NCBI GenBank assembly: GCA_035523875.1
Contig: DATKPY010000018.1
Location: 1 to 64,000 of the forward strand
DNA length: 64,000 bases
DNA from: JASHUC01 sp035523875
Lineage (GTDB): Bacteria; Pseudomonadota; Gammaproteobacteria; Steroidobacterales; Steroidobacteraceae
Direction of reading: 5' to 3'
Shown: positions 28,153 through 37,126 of the stretch, in pieces
Layout: each line of letters begins with the position of its first letter
Numbering within the stretch: the stretch's first letter is position 1
The notes under the pieces: model-generated
Database searches by the model: none
What the model saw: only the letters and a program-made list of their open reading frames with translations
What the model was told of the DNA's origin: nothing
Position numbers and translations under genes: made by a program

Positions 28153-30235
28153 AGCGATTCTCGACGGTGCCCACGCGCGCACGGTCCGCGCGCGCCACCG
28201 GTATGCTCGCGCGCACGCGCGTTCCGCTCGCGGTCGCCTCTACCGCGAACTCGCCTCCCAACTGACGGACTCGCTCGCGCATGCCGGCGAGGCCCACCCC
28301 GATCGGCGGACCGGCGCGGACCGCGCCCGCTGTAAAGGCGATGGGTGCCATGCTGCCGCCGTCCTCGATTTCGAGCGCGATGGCGTCGGTGAGCCGTTGC
28401 AACCCGATCCTCACCCAGGGGCTCGCAGTGTGACGGTGCACGTTCGTGAGTGCCTCCTGGGCGACCCGGAACAGCGCGAGCTCCTCGTCCGCAGAGAGAC
28501 GCTCCAGCTGTTGCGGCAGATCGAGGCGGACCTCGATGCCGCTGCGCGCGCTGAAGCCATCGGCGAGCCAGCGCAGCGCGCTCAGGAGCCCGAGCTCATC
28601 GAGCAGAGGCGGGTGCAGCAGGTACGAGGCGGTCCGGATCTCGGCGGAGCACTGGCTCGCAAGCCGCGCGCACAGCTCGAGCCGCTGTCGTCCGTCGGGG
28701 GAGAGCTGAGCGGACTCGCGCATGAGCCGCGCGAGCTCGATCTCGAGCGCCGCGAGCGACTGTCCCGTGGAATCGTGCAGCTCGCGGCCGATCCGCCGCC
28801 GCTCCTCGTCCTGCAGCCGCATCAGCTCCGCCGAGAGCAGCCGCAGATCCTGCTCGGCGCGCGTGCGTGCGGTCACATCATGCACGACCGCGAGCGCGAG
28901 CGTCGTGCGTCCGGTGCTGAGGCTCGAGAGATTGACTTCCGCCGGGAACAGCTCGCCGGTATCGAGCCGCTTGTGCTGCCACGCGAAGGTACTCCCGCCC
29001 TCGCGAAGCGCGGTCGCGATCCGTTTGCGTGCGAGATCCTCGGAGCGCTCGCCGCTCGGTTGCCATTCGGGGGAGATCTGCCAGGGTCCGAGACCGATGG
29101 CGCTGCGCTCGCTCGGCAGCCCGAACATCGAAGCGGCCGTGCGATTGGCGTCCACGAACCGATCGCCTTCGAGGAGGAACACGCTGAAGCGGGCGTTATT
29201 GAACAGCGTCCGATAGTCGCGCTCGCGAATCCTGAGCGCATGCACGTAATAGCTGAGGAGCGCCGTCATGGCGATGACGAGCGTGCCAAACCCGGCCGCG
29301 ATGAGCAGGCTCGTGCGGCGCCGCTCGCGCCAGCCCGCGAGCACCTCCTCGCGCGACTGTCCGGCGGCGATGTAGATCGGGAAACCCTTGAGCAACGCGT
29401 AGCCGTAGATCATGTTCGTCTTGAGAGCGGTTCCATAGCCTTCGACGACTCCGGAGGCGCCCTGCGCGAGAGCGCTGCGGAAGAGGGCGCTCTGGCCTAT
29501 GTCGATGCCTGCGAACACGTCGCGCCGCGCGACCTTGGGAATGCTCACGAGCACCCTCCCGGAGGTCGAGACGAGGCCGAGCTCGCGCACCTCGTGGCCA
29601 AATTGCTCGAAGAGCTTGTCGAATCCGTCGAAGCTGAAGAGCGCGCCCGTCCAGCCGACCCCTCCGGGACTGAGCGTGGCGGCCCGCTCGGCGATCGGAA
29701 TGACGAAGGCCCCCGGGCGCTGCGGGTCCGGAGTCGGCGCCCCGACCCATAGGGCATCAGGCTGTCCGGCCGCCCCGCGCAGCCACGCTGGAGCGCGCAC
29801 GCTCTCCTCGACACGGTCGCGGGTGGCGAGCACGAAGCGGCCCGAGTCGGCGAGGAACAGCGCTCGGACATACGCGCCGCCCGTGAGCTGCCGCTGCAGC
29901 ATGGCCTCCAGTGCGGCGCTCGGTGCGGCATCGAGTCCGCCCATCGCGCGCGCTTCGTTCGCGGCGGCGAGCGCCGCCCCCACTCCGTCATAGAGCATCG
30001 CGAGGCTCGCGGCGTGCAGGGCGGCGGTGACCGCGCGCAGCCGCACGCGCTCGCCTTCGAGGGTCTGCTGGTAATCGGCGCGCACCCGCAGCGCCGTATA
30101 CGCCCCGCCGATCGCGAGCGCGGTGAGCGCATAGACGAGCAGCGCCCAGTTGATCGCAAGGGGAATGCCGAGCCGCAGGAATCCACTTCGCGTGGGCCGC
30201 GGTTGCTCGATCTCAACGGAGTCTGTGCGCGGCAC
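28121..30235 (-). CDS. Membrane sensor histidine kinase with periplasmic Cache-like domain, HisKA_3 type
   Basis: 704 residues (GTG start). Membrane helices at about 25-48 and 306-331 flank a ~255-residue periplasmic region with double-Cache-like features (ALFLADSGRFVLATRD, YALLKGFPIYIAAGQ), a ligand-sensing fold. A PAS domain (about 335-455, FNNARFSVFLLEGDRFVDANR) is followed by the HisKA_3 dimer helix with H487 in GRELHDSTGQS, and an HATPase with AQEALTNVHRHTAS and GVGLAGMRERV. The D-x-G-x-G box is poorly preserved (EIEDGGSMAP). It is paired with the overlapping NarL-type regulator gene. The iorA gene ends 82 bp upstream on the same strand. Confidence 0.92.
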   Translation of the reverse strand: MPRTDSVEIEQPRPTRSGFLRLGIPLAINWALLVYALTALAIGGAYTALRVRADYQQTLEGERVRLRAVTAALHAASLAMLYDGVGAALAAANEARAMGGLDAAPSAALEAMLQRQLTGGAYVRALFLADSGRFVLATRDRVEESVRAPAWLRGAAGQPDALWVGAPTPDPQRPGAFVIPIAERAATLSPGGVGWTGALFSFDGFDKLFEQFGHEVRELGLVSTSGRVLVSIPKVARRDVFAGIDIGQSALFRSALAQGASGVVEGYGTALKTNMIYGYALLKGFPIYIAAGQSREEVLAGWRERRRTSLLIAAGFGTLVIAMTALLSYYVHALRIRERDYRTLFNNARFSVFLLEGDRFVDANRTAASMFGLPSERSAIGLGPWQISPEWQPSGERSEDLARKRIATALREGGSTFAWQHKRLDTGELFPAEVNLSSLSTGRTTLALAVVHDVTARTRAEQDLRLLSAELMRLQDEERRRIGRELHDSTGQSLAALEIELARLMRESAQLSPDGRQRLELCARLASQCSAEIRTASYLLHPPLLDELGLLSALRWLADGFSARSGIEVRLDLPQQLERLSADEELALFRVAQEALTNVHRHTASPWVRIGLQRLTDAIALEIEDGGSMAPIAFTAGAVRAGPPIGVGLAGMRERVRQLGGEFAVEATASGTRVRASIPVARADRARVGTVENRYAAGADTDRG

Positions 30236-30317
30236 CGTCTCGCCCCCCGGCGCGGCCGCAAGGTCTGCTGCTGGCAGCTTTGTAGACTACTCTTGTCCGC
30301 TATCCGGATACAGTCCG

Positions 30318-30779
30318 CTAGCCGGTTACCGCCCGGCTCGCCGCGGCGCGATGAATCGCCGCCCGCACGCGGTTGTAGGTGCCGCAGCGGCAGATATTCG
30401 TGATCGCCATGTCGATGTCGGCGTCGCTCGGCTGGGGATTGGTCTTGAGGAGCGCCACCGCCGCCAGGATCATGCCCGACTGGCAATAGCCGCACTGCGG
30501 CACGCTCTCGGCGATCCACGCCTGCTGCACCGGATGGCTCCTGTCGGGCGACAGCCCCTCGATCGTCATGATCGACTTTCCCGCTGCGGTGCTCGCCGGA
30601 ATGAGGCAGCTCCGTACCGCCTCGCCTTCGAGGAGCACGGTGCACGCGCCGCAGAGCCCCGCGCCGCAGCCGAATTTGGTTCCGGTGAGCGCGAGCTCTT
30701 CGCGCAGCACCCACAAGAGCGGTGTATCCGGCTCGACCGCGACGCTGTGCTCGGTGCCGTTGACGTTGAGCGTGAGCAT
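30318..30779 (-). CDS. iorA: 2Fe-2S subunit of an aldehyde/isoquinoline oxidoreductase-type molybdenum hydroxylase
   Basis: 153 residues, normal for the small subunit of IorAB-type enzymes. The N-terminal plant-ferredoxin-like domain has FGCGAGLCGACTV plus a later Cys (RSCLIP). The C-terminal all-helical domain has PQCGYCQSG and NICRCGTY, so both [2Fe-2S] clusters are complete. It passes electrons from the molybdenum subunit to an acceptor, usually a cytochrome in this group because no FAD subunit is present. It starts 2 bp after the iorB stop. The real substrate may be an aldehyde rather than isoquinoline. Confidence 0.92.
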   Translation of the reverse strand: MLTLNVNGTEHSVAVEPDTPLLWVLREELALTGTKFGCGAGLCGACTVLLEGEAVRSCLIPASTAAGKSIMTIEGLSPDRSHPVQQAWIAESVPQCGYCQSGMILAAVALLKTNPQPSDADIDMAITNICRCGTYNRVRAAIHRAAASRAVTG

Positions 30780-30781
30780 GT

Positions 30782-32941
30782 TCAGGTTCTCGTCGCCGTG
30801 AATGCGAGGCCGTGCTTCTCGAGCGGGAGCGACCGCAGGCGTCTGCCGGTCGCCGCGTAGATCGCATTGCCGAGCGAGGGGGCGATCGGCCCGGTGCCGG
30901 GCTCACCGACGCCACCCGGAGCGGCCAGGCTCGGCACCACATGGCAATCGACCAACGGCATCTCGATGAGCTTGAGCACTGGATAGTCGTTGAAGTTTCC
31001 CTGCACGACGGCGCCGTCCTCGAGTGTGATCTGCCCGCGCAGCGCCGCGGTCAGTCCGAACACCATCCCCCCTTCGAGCTGGGCCTTGATGTTGTCGGGG
31101 TGGACGGCAACGCCGCAGTCGATCGCGCTCACCACGCGATGCATCGTCACGAGCTCGTCGTGGACCGAGACCTCGACCACGGTGCCGATGTAGCTGCCGA
31201 ATGCGCCGAACGCCGAGATGCCGAAGCGATGGCCGGGCGGCGGGTGGTCCCAGTCGGCCTGCTGCGCGAGCAGGTCGAGCACTGCGAGTTGCCGCCGTGC
31301 GCTGTCGCGTGTCCTCGGCAGCATGGCGCGGCGGAAGTGGTAGGGATCCTGCTTCGCCGCATGCGCGAGCTCGTCGATGAAACCCTCCATCATGAACGGA
31401 TTGTGCGAGTCGTTGACGGAGCGCCAGAATCCGAATCTCACGCCGATGTCGCAGTTGAATCCGGTCACGCGGAAGTTCGGGATGTCGTAGTTCGCGTCCG
31501 CGACCCCCTCGGTGAAGAATGGCGGCCCGCCCGGGCGGCCGAAGGCGGGTGCGGAGGCGCTCACCACCTTGCAATCGAGCGCGATCAGCTTGCCGGAGGA
31601 GTCGAGCCCGCCGCGGAAGCGGATCGCTGCCGCGGGCCGGTAGAAGTCATGCCGGATATCCTCCTCACGGCTCCAGATGAGCTTCACGGGCCTCCCGCCC
31701 GTGGTCTTTGCCGCCGTCACGGCCTGGGACACGAAGTCCGCCTCGCCGCGGCGCCCGAATCCGCCGCCGAGATACTGGACATGCACGTAGACCTTCGCCG
31801 GCGAGACGCCAAGCACGCGCGCGGCGGCCGCCTGCGCAGCCTGCGGCGATTGCGATCCGCACCAGATCTCGCAGCCGTCGGCCGTGACGCGCGCGGTGCA
31901 ATTCATCGGCTCCATGCACGCGTGCGCCAGGTATGGAACCTCGTAGACCGATTCCAGCTGCGTGGTCGCGCGCGCGAGCGCCGCCTCGACGTCGCCATCA
32001 TTGCGCGCGAACGTCCCCGGCTGCTCGAATGCCGCGCGCAGCCGCTGTGAAACCGCTGCACTGTCGAGCCCCGCCAGCCGGCCCTTGTCGTATTCGACCC
32101 GTACCGCAGCGAGCGCCTTGCGCGCCTGCCAGTACGAGCGCGCGAGGACGATGACCCCGTCCGGCAGTGCGACGGTGGCCTCGTAGCCCGCAATGCCTGT
32201 GCAGGCACTCGCATCGAATGACTTGAGGCGGCCCCCGAGCGTCGGGCAGGTGCTGACCGCGCCGTAGAGCATGTCGGGCAGCACGACATCGATGCCATAG
32301 CGGGCGCTGCCGTCGACCTTGTCGGGGATGTCCACGCGCGGCGGGGACGTGCCGATCAGCGTGTACTCGGCCGGGGATTTGAGCGGAGGCGCCTGCGGCA
32401 CCGGGAGCCGCGCCGCGCGTTGCGCGACGGCTCCGAAGGAGCACTTGCGTCCGCTCGGACGGTGCTCGATGACACTGTCGGAGGCGCTGCACTCGCTCGC
32501 GGGGACGCTCCAGCGGCGTGCGGCGGCCTCGATCAGCATCAGCCGTGCCGCGGCGCCGATACGCCGCAGCTCGGTGTACCAGCCACGCACCGAGAAGCTC
32601 CCGACGGTGGATTGCTGGCCGAACATCGGATTGTCGTAGACCGCAGCCGCCGGCGCATCCGTGACCCGCAAGCGCTTCCAGCTGCCGCCGAGCTCTTCCA
32701 TGACGATCATCGGCAGGGAGGTGTGACCGCCCTGGCCCATCTCGACCGCCGGAGTGACGATCATGATCGCATCGTCGGTGCCGATCTGCAGGAACGCGCT
32801 CGGATTACGCGGCGGCCGCGCCGCTCGCGCCCGCCCAGTCCTTGCGTTGCGCTCGCTCTCTTGGGCGGGCAGCTTGAGACTGAGGGCGAGCCCACCGGCG
32901 GCGGCCGCACCGACGAACTCCCGGCGAGTGATGTGCGTCAT
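30782..32941 (-). CDS. iorB: Tat-exported molybdopterin subunit, IorB-like
   Basis: 719 residues from an ATG at 32941. A twin-arginine signal (ITRREFVGAAAAGGLALSL) shows export of the folded cofactor-loaded enzyme, carrying the small subunit with it. Features of the xanthine-oxidase superfamily large subunit are present: MGQGGHTSLPMIVMEELG, YLGGGFGRR and, at the end, PGGVGEPGTGPIAPSLGNA with the active-site Glu. The split domain order is that of isoquinoline 1-oxidoreductase beta. The start overlaps the stop of the S8-protease-like gene by 4 bp, an unexpected partner. No XdhC-type insertion chaperone is encoded nearby. Confidence 0.92.
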   Translation of the reverse strand: MTHITRREFVGAAAAGGLALSLKLPAQESERNARTGRARAARPPRNPSAFLQIGTDDAIMIVTPAVEMGQGGHTSLPMIVMEELGGSWKRLRVTDAPAAAVYDNPMFGQQSTVGSFSVRGWYTELRRIGAAARLMLIEAAARRWSVPASECSASDSVIEHRPSGRKCSFGAVAQRAARLPVPQAPPLKSPAEYTLIGTSPPRVDIPDKVDGSARYGIDVVLPDMLYGAVSTCPTLGGRLKSFDASACTGIAGYEATVALPDGVIVLARSYWQARKALAAVRVEYDKGRLAGLDSAAVSQRLRAAFEQPGTFARNDGDVEAALARATTQLESVYEVPYLAHACMEPMNCTARVTADGCEIWCGSQSPQAAQAAAARVLGVSPAKVYVHVQYLGGGFGRRGEADFVSQAVTAAKTTGGRPVKLIWSREEDIRHDFYRPAAAIRFRGGLDSSGKLIALDCKVVSASAPAFGRPGGPPFFTEGVADANYDIPNFRVTGFNCDIGVRFGFWRSVNDSHNPFMMEGFIDELAHAAKQDPYHFRRAMLPRTRDSARRQLAVLDLLAQQADWDHPPPGHRFGISAFGAFGSYIGTVVEVSVHDELVTMHRVVSAIDCGVAVHPDNIKAQLEGGMVFGLTAALRGQITLEDGAVVQGNFNDYPVLKLIEMPLVDCHVVPSLAAPGGVGEPGTGPIAPSLGNAIYAATGRRLRSLPLEKHGLAFTATRT

Positions 32942-35220
32942 GGTCGGGCGCCCTGGTCGCGCTTCGCAGTTCCCTGGCTGGCGGATGGTACACGCATTGC
33001 CCCCCTCGTACATCGGGCCGCGGCGAGCAGCGCGAGCCACGCGAGGGTCCAGGGCTCGAGCGCACCTCCGCCACCCCCCCCGCCAGCGCTCGAGCCGACC
33101 GCCACGACCTGTCCGATCGGATTCGTCACCGTGACCGACATCGCGGCGGACGCGGAGCGATTCGCTCCGTCGACCGCGGCGAGCCTCACCTGCGCCATCC
33201 CGCCCACGCCGCTCGCCGGCGTGACGGTGAGTGTGCAGGAGAAGACGGCGGAGCCGCATTTTGCAGGCGTGATCGTGACGCCCGGCACGCCGGAGGCGAC
33301 GATCGACGGCGGAATCAGCGCCGGGTCGCTGCTCGTGACCGTGAAGTGCAGAGGGCCGGTGCCGCTCACGGTGAACGGATAGCCCGGAGAGCTCGCGGCA
33401 GCATCGATCGTGCTGTCGGGCAGAGCACTGATTGTCGGGGCGGGAAGCATGCCGAGTGCGCCCAGGGCATCGATGCGCCCGTAGCCGAAGGTGTCGTCGG
33501 GAACGCCGTCCTGGCCGAGCGGCGTCGCCCCCGCTTCGATCGCCATCAGGAGCTGCGGCACCGTGAGGCTCGGAAACGCCCCGCGAATCAGGGCGGCGAC
33601 GGCGGCCGCGTTCGGCACCGAGGCGGACGTGCCGTAGAAATCTCCGTCCGGGAAGATGTAGCTCGCGAAGTACGTTCCGGCGGCATCGACGTAGATTCCG
33701 TCGGGTGCGACCAGCGTGGGCGCCTGAAGCTGCGCAGCGCTCGGGAATTCAACGCTGAGCGGACCCAGGCTGCTGAAACTCTCGATGCTGTCGCCGACGC
33801 CGTTGGAGCCGTTCACCGCACCGATCGTGAGCACGCCTGGGGCATACGCCTGGGGCGCGATGATGCTACCGGGGGTGGGTGTGCTGATCATCGTCAGTCC
33901 ATCGCCACCGATCCAGAGCTTGAGAAACTTGCCCGCGAGCCTCTCATCGGGCGTGGCGATGTAGAGCGTGTAGGTGCCCGCGGCGAGCGTCAGCGTTTCC
34001 CCCAGCAGATTCGCCGACTGGGAGGCGGCGGAGAGGCAGCCGAGCTGCTCGCCGCTGCTCGCGTCGAACCAGTAGAGATCGAAATTGCTCGCGTTCTCAC
34101 CGGCCGGGTCGGCCCACGCGAATGCGATCGGAAAGCTCGCCGCGGTGCTCACGGTGAGCGTCTGCGCTGCGCTCGCGCCAAATTGTGCGACGTAGGAGTC
34201 GACCTGCTTGATGCCGTCCGAGGTGCAGCTGAGCGGCGTCAGGCCCTGCGAGGCCGCCGACAGCGGCGCATAGGCTCCTTCCCAGTACGTGCCGTTGTTG
34301 TTGCCGGCCGCGGTGAACAGCACCACGGCCGGATTCTGCACGAGGATCTTCGCCACCGCGGCGGCGTCCGCGCTGTCGCTCGACATGAGGTCCTGGGGCG
34401 GGAAGCTCAAGTCATCGGCCAGAATACTCGCGCCCGCGCCGATCAGCTGCTGTAAGCATGAGAGGTACTGCACGAAGGTCTGCGGTCCGCAGAACACGAG
34501 CGTCGCGCGCGGCGCCACGGCGTGGACTTCCTCGAGCAGCACCGTGCCCTCATCCGCGAGGGCGGCGCTGCTTCCTCCGCTCGGGTCAACCACTCGCACG
34601 GCGGGGAGCTCGCCGCGGAACTGGATGAGCGCGAGACTCGCCACACCGGTCGACTGCACACCGACCGTGACGCCGGCGCCGCCGGTGCCGGTCTGCGCGA
34701 CGAACTCACTTGCGTGCATGATCGAAACACCGCCGCCATCGATGCTGCTCGGCGTGAGGGCTTGGGCGTGAGCGCCCGCGCGCGGCGTCGCGGGCGCGGC
34801 GGGCGGTCCGACCGATGCGGGGGCGAGCGGCTGCTTCGGCAAGGCGTACTGCGGCACCTCGATCCGTGTCACGCCGCTCACGCTCGCGAGCGCGGGCAGC
34901 GCGGCAGGCGCCGTCCAGCCCTCGATCGCGCAGAGCGGCGGGACGCGCACCGCCGTGTCGATGGCGAGGCCCGCCGCCGCAAGCGGCACCGTCGGCGGCG
35001 CGAGCGTACAGTCGTAACGAACGTCGATTTGGACGCGGCCCGAGGAATCGAAGCGCAGGGTCGAGGGGCTCGATCCCCGTGGCGCATCGTAGAGCGCGAG
35101 CAAGCGCGCCGCCACGCGTCCGCGCCATCCCACGCTCGCAGCAACCGCCGGCGCAGCCGTGACCGTCACGTGCACCAGCAGGCTCGCCGCGAGGCACACC
35201 AATTGAGCCCTGCCCCCCAT
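32938..35220 (-). CDS. S8-like (subtilisin-fold) secreted protein with GlyGly-CTERM, catalytic Asp missing
   Basis: 760 residues. A Sec signal (LVCLAASLLVHVTVTAAPAVAA) is followed by ~130 residues of N-terminal region, then the subtilase domain. The Ser nucleophile S532 is in FYGTSASVPNAAA, and H233 lies in DEGTVLLEEVHAVAP, as in the S8 subgroup with DEGRAMLEIVHDIAP. Where that subgroup has ISDSY with the catalytic Asp, this protein has VGVQSTGVA, so no Asp. An Ig-like domain (about 595-700) precedes SAGGGGGGGALEPWTLAWLALLAAARC, a GlyGly-CTERM signal for rhombosortase processing and surface attachment. An odd 20-residue tail follows the basic stop. It may be an inactive binder or use another acid. 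Confidence 0.8.
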   Translation of the reverse strand: MGGRAQLVCLAASLLVHVTVTAAPAVAASVGWRGRVAARLLALYDAPRGSSPSTLRFDSSGRVQIDVRYDCTLAPPTVPLAAAGLAIDTAVRVPPLCAIEGWTAPAALPALASVSGVTRIEVPQYALPKQPLAPASVGPPAAPATPRAGAHAQALTPSSIDGGGVSIMHASEFVAQTGTGGAGVTVGVQSTGVASLALIQFRGELPAVRVVDPSGGSSAALADEGTVLLEEVHAVAPRATLVFCGPQTFVQYLSCLQQLIGAGASILADDLSFPPQDLMSSDSADAAAVAKILVQNPAVVLFTAAGNNNGTYWEGAYAPLSAASQGLTPLSCTSDGIKQVDSYVAQFGASAAQTLTVSTAASFPIAFAWADPAGENASNFDLYWFDASSGEQLGCLSAASQSANLLGETLTLAAGTYTLYIATPDERLAGKFLKLWIGGDGLTMISTPTPGSIIAPQAYAPGVLTIGAVNGSNGVGDSIESFSSLGPLSVEFPSAAQLQAPTLVAPDGIYVDAAGTYFASYIFPDGDFYGTSASVPNAAAVAALIRGAFPSLTVPQLLMAIEAGATPLGQDGVPDDTFGYGRIDALGALGMLPAPTISALPDSTIDAAASSPGYPFTVSGTGPLHFTVTSSDPALIPPSIVASGVPGVTITPAKCGSAVFSCTLTVTPASGVGGMAQVRLAAVDGANRSASAAMSVTVTNPIGQVVAVGSSAGGGGGGGALEPWTLAWLALLAAARCTRGAMRVPSASQGTAKRDQGARP

Positions 35221-35412
35221 CCGCTTTTATTGTGCCCGAGGAGGCCGTGCCGCGTCCCTGCCTCTGTGCGGCGCGGCGCCGCCGCCCCACGGGCTGCAGC
35301 CGCCCGGCGCACTCGGCGCTACGATCCGTGTGCTAAGCTGCGAGGCCCGGGAGGCGGCACTCGCGCATCGCGCGGTGCTGCGTTCCTCCCCATCAAGGGT
35401 AGGAGTGCTGCC

Positions 35413-35829
35413 ATGACGAACGTCGGGATGGTCCGCAAGGGTCTCGGTCTCACGGCGCTCTGCGCGACGCTCACGGCGGTGCCGTTCCTCGCCTGGGCCG
35501 CTGCCGATGCGTCGCAGGAGGTTGCAACGGCCGCCACTCACGCCGAGTTTTCCGCCAAGGCGGACACGCTCAAGATGGCACACGAGCATCTGCACCACAC
35601 GCTCAATTGCCTGGTCGGTCCCGACGGCAAGGGCTTCGACAGCAAGGCGGCGAATCCCTGCATGGACATGGGCGCCGGTGCGATCCCCGACACCGCCGAC
35701 GCGACGGCGAAGAAGCACCTCGAGCACATCGCCTATCTCGCCCGTACGGCGCTCATGAGCAAGTCGCTGGTGACGGTGCACAAGGATGCCGAGCGGATCG
35801 CGGCGGATCTGAAGAAGATCGGCGGATGA
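35413..35829 (+). CDS. Small exported helical His-containing protein
   Basis: 138 residues. AGGAG lies 7 bp before the ATG, and a Sec signal (GLTALCATLTAVPFLAWA) is clear; the much longer open frame upstream is antisense to the protease gene and is rejected. The mature part is predicted helical, with regularly placed His (KMAHEHLHHTLNCLVG, KKHLEHIAYLA, VTVHKDAER) and two Cys (NCLVG, NPCMD). The layout suits a four-helix periplasmic metal- or heme-binding bundle, but there is no CxxCH motif. It is convergent with opgC. Function is unknown. Confidence 0.65.
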   Translation: MTNVGMVRKGLGLTALCATLTAVPFLAWAAADASQEVATAATHAEFSAKADTLKMAHEHLHHTLNCLVGPDGKGFDSKAANPCMDMGAGAIPDTADATAKKHLEHIAYLARTALMSKSLVTVHKDAERIAADLKKIGG

Positions 35830-35881
35830 TTCCGCGGGCCGGGAGCCCCGAGCGGGCGCTCCCGGTGTTCCGCGCCGAAGC

Positions 35882-37024
35882 TTAGGCAGCGGCGGAGCGC
35901 GCTGCCGCGCGCACGCCGCCCGCCCGCCACGCTACGAACAGCATCGCGGCGAACGTCACCGCGAGCACGCCGATCTCCTGATTGAGCGTGAGCGGGGTCG
36001 CATCGTCGATGATCAGGCCGCGGCTCAAGACGCAGAACGGCACGTGCGCGGTGAAGACCGCGAGCGAGGCCCGCCCGAGCATCGACAGCACCCGCAGCCG
36101 CAGCCACGCGAGACCGGGGAGCACCACTTGCGCGACGACGAAGGCGAGCGCGGCGAAGTTCACGATCCGCAGCGCACCGACGTGCCATTTGTCGACCAGG
36201 GCGTACCCCGGTCCTGCATCGAGTCCAAATCCGCCGTGGTAGCGCAGGAACAGGAAACCACACACGGTCGCCGTCGCGGCCGCGAGTAGCCACGGCGAGC
36301 GGAGCGGCATGCGGGCCGAGGCTGCCGCAGCGCGCCCGCACCGGGCACCGAACCAGACTCCGCCCACCCAGACGAGCTGCCAGGCAAACCAGTCGAACGC
36401 ACCAAATGCATCGAGCGGCACGTGCAGCCCCACGAGCGCGAGGAGCTTGCCATAGACGAGGCGTCGCCCGCCGAGCTGCGCGAACAGCCACAGAAGCCCC
36501 GAAAGCGCAAGCGGCAGGGTCCAGCCCCACCTGCGCCCCACCTTGAGCAGCAGCGGCGTGAGCACCAGAAAGACGATGTACATGGGCAGGATATCGAGGA
36601 GCGGCGGCTGATAGAGCAGCAGCGGGCCGCCGAGCGTTGCCCAGAGCGGGGTGTCGAAGAAGAGCGAGAGGTGATTGCGCAGCGCCGGTCGTCCGGAGAG
36701 GACGGCGATGCCTGCGACGATCGTGAACGCGAACAGCAGCAGTCCCAAGTGCGCGAGATAGAGCTTGCCGGCGCGCTTCCACAGCCGCTCGCGCACGTAG
36801 TGCGTGCCCCGCTCGATGAGTTTCCGCGAATACGTCGAGCCGACGAGAAATGCCGACAGGAACACGAAGCCCTCGGCGGCGGAGACGAAGCCGAAGGGTT
36901 GGCTGCTGTAGGTGCTCAGTCGCGTCGGCAGATGCGTGAGGGCCATCAGGATGAGCAGCACGCCGCGCAGGATGTCGAGCTCGTCGCGCCGCCGTGGGGG
37001 CGCGGGGGCCGTTTGAGGAGTCAT
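35882..37024 (-). CDS. opgC: OpgC-type membrane acyltransferase
   Basis: 380 residues with about ten membrane helices. The start RRRDELDILRGVLLILMALTH is the OpgC/acyltransferase-3 signature with the conserved R-D-x-x-x-R-G pattern. The second conserved part AAEGFVFLSAFLVGSTYS matches OpgC_C proteins. OpgC transfers succinyl groups to osmoregulated periplasmic glucans. No opgG/opgH biosynthesis genes lie in the window, so glucan synthesis would be encoded elsewhere. This is notable because GH94 and GH144, enzymes for the same kind of beta-1,2-linked glucan, are encoded within 25 kb. Other small-molecule acylation is possible. Confidence 0.8.
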   Translation of the reverse strand: MTPQTAPAPPRRRDELDILRGVLLILMALTHLPTRLSTYSSQPFGFVSAAEGFVFLSAFLVGSTYSRKLIERGTHYVRERLWKRAGKLYLAHLGLLLFAFTIVAGIAVLSGRPALRNHLSLFFDTPLWATLGGPLLLYQPPLLDILPMYIVFLVLTPLLLKVGRRWGWTLPLALSGLLWLFAQLGGRRLVYGKLLALVGLHVPLDAFGAFDWFAWQLVWVGGVWFGARCGRAAAASARMPLRSPWLLAAATATVCGFLFLRYHGGFGLDAGPGYALVDKWHVGALRIVNFAALAFVVAQVVLPGLAWLRLRVLSMLGRASLAVFTAHVPFCVLSRGLIIDDATPLTLNQEIGVLAVTFAAMLFVAWRAGGVRAAARSAAA

Positions 37025-37126
37025 GCGGTGTCGGAGTTCCGGGGGCTCGCGTCCTATGCGATGGATTCACTCTAGCATGGCGCCGGCCGCGCGTCGCAGT
37101 GCCTCGCGGTCAGGTGCGGCCGCGGC

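Noticed and set aside
34522..35412. Upstream extension of the small His-rich protein frame
   Set aside because: It is antisense to the S8-like gene; the ATG at 35413 has a ribosome site and a signal peptide.
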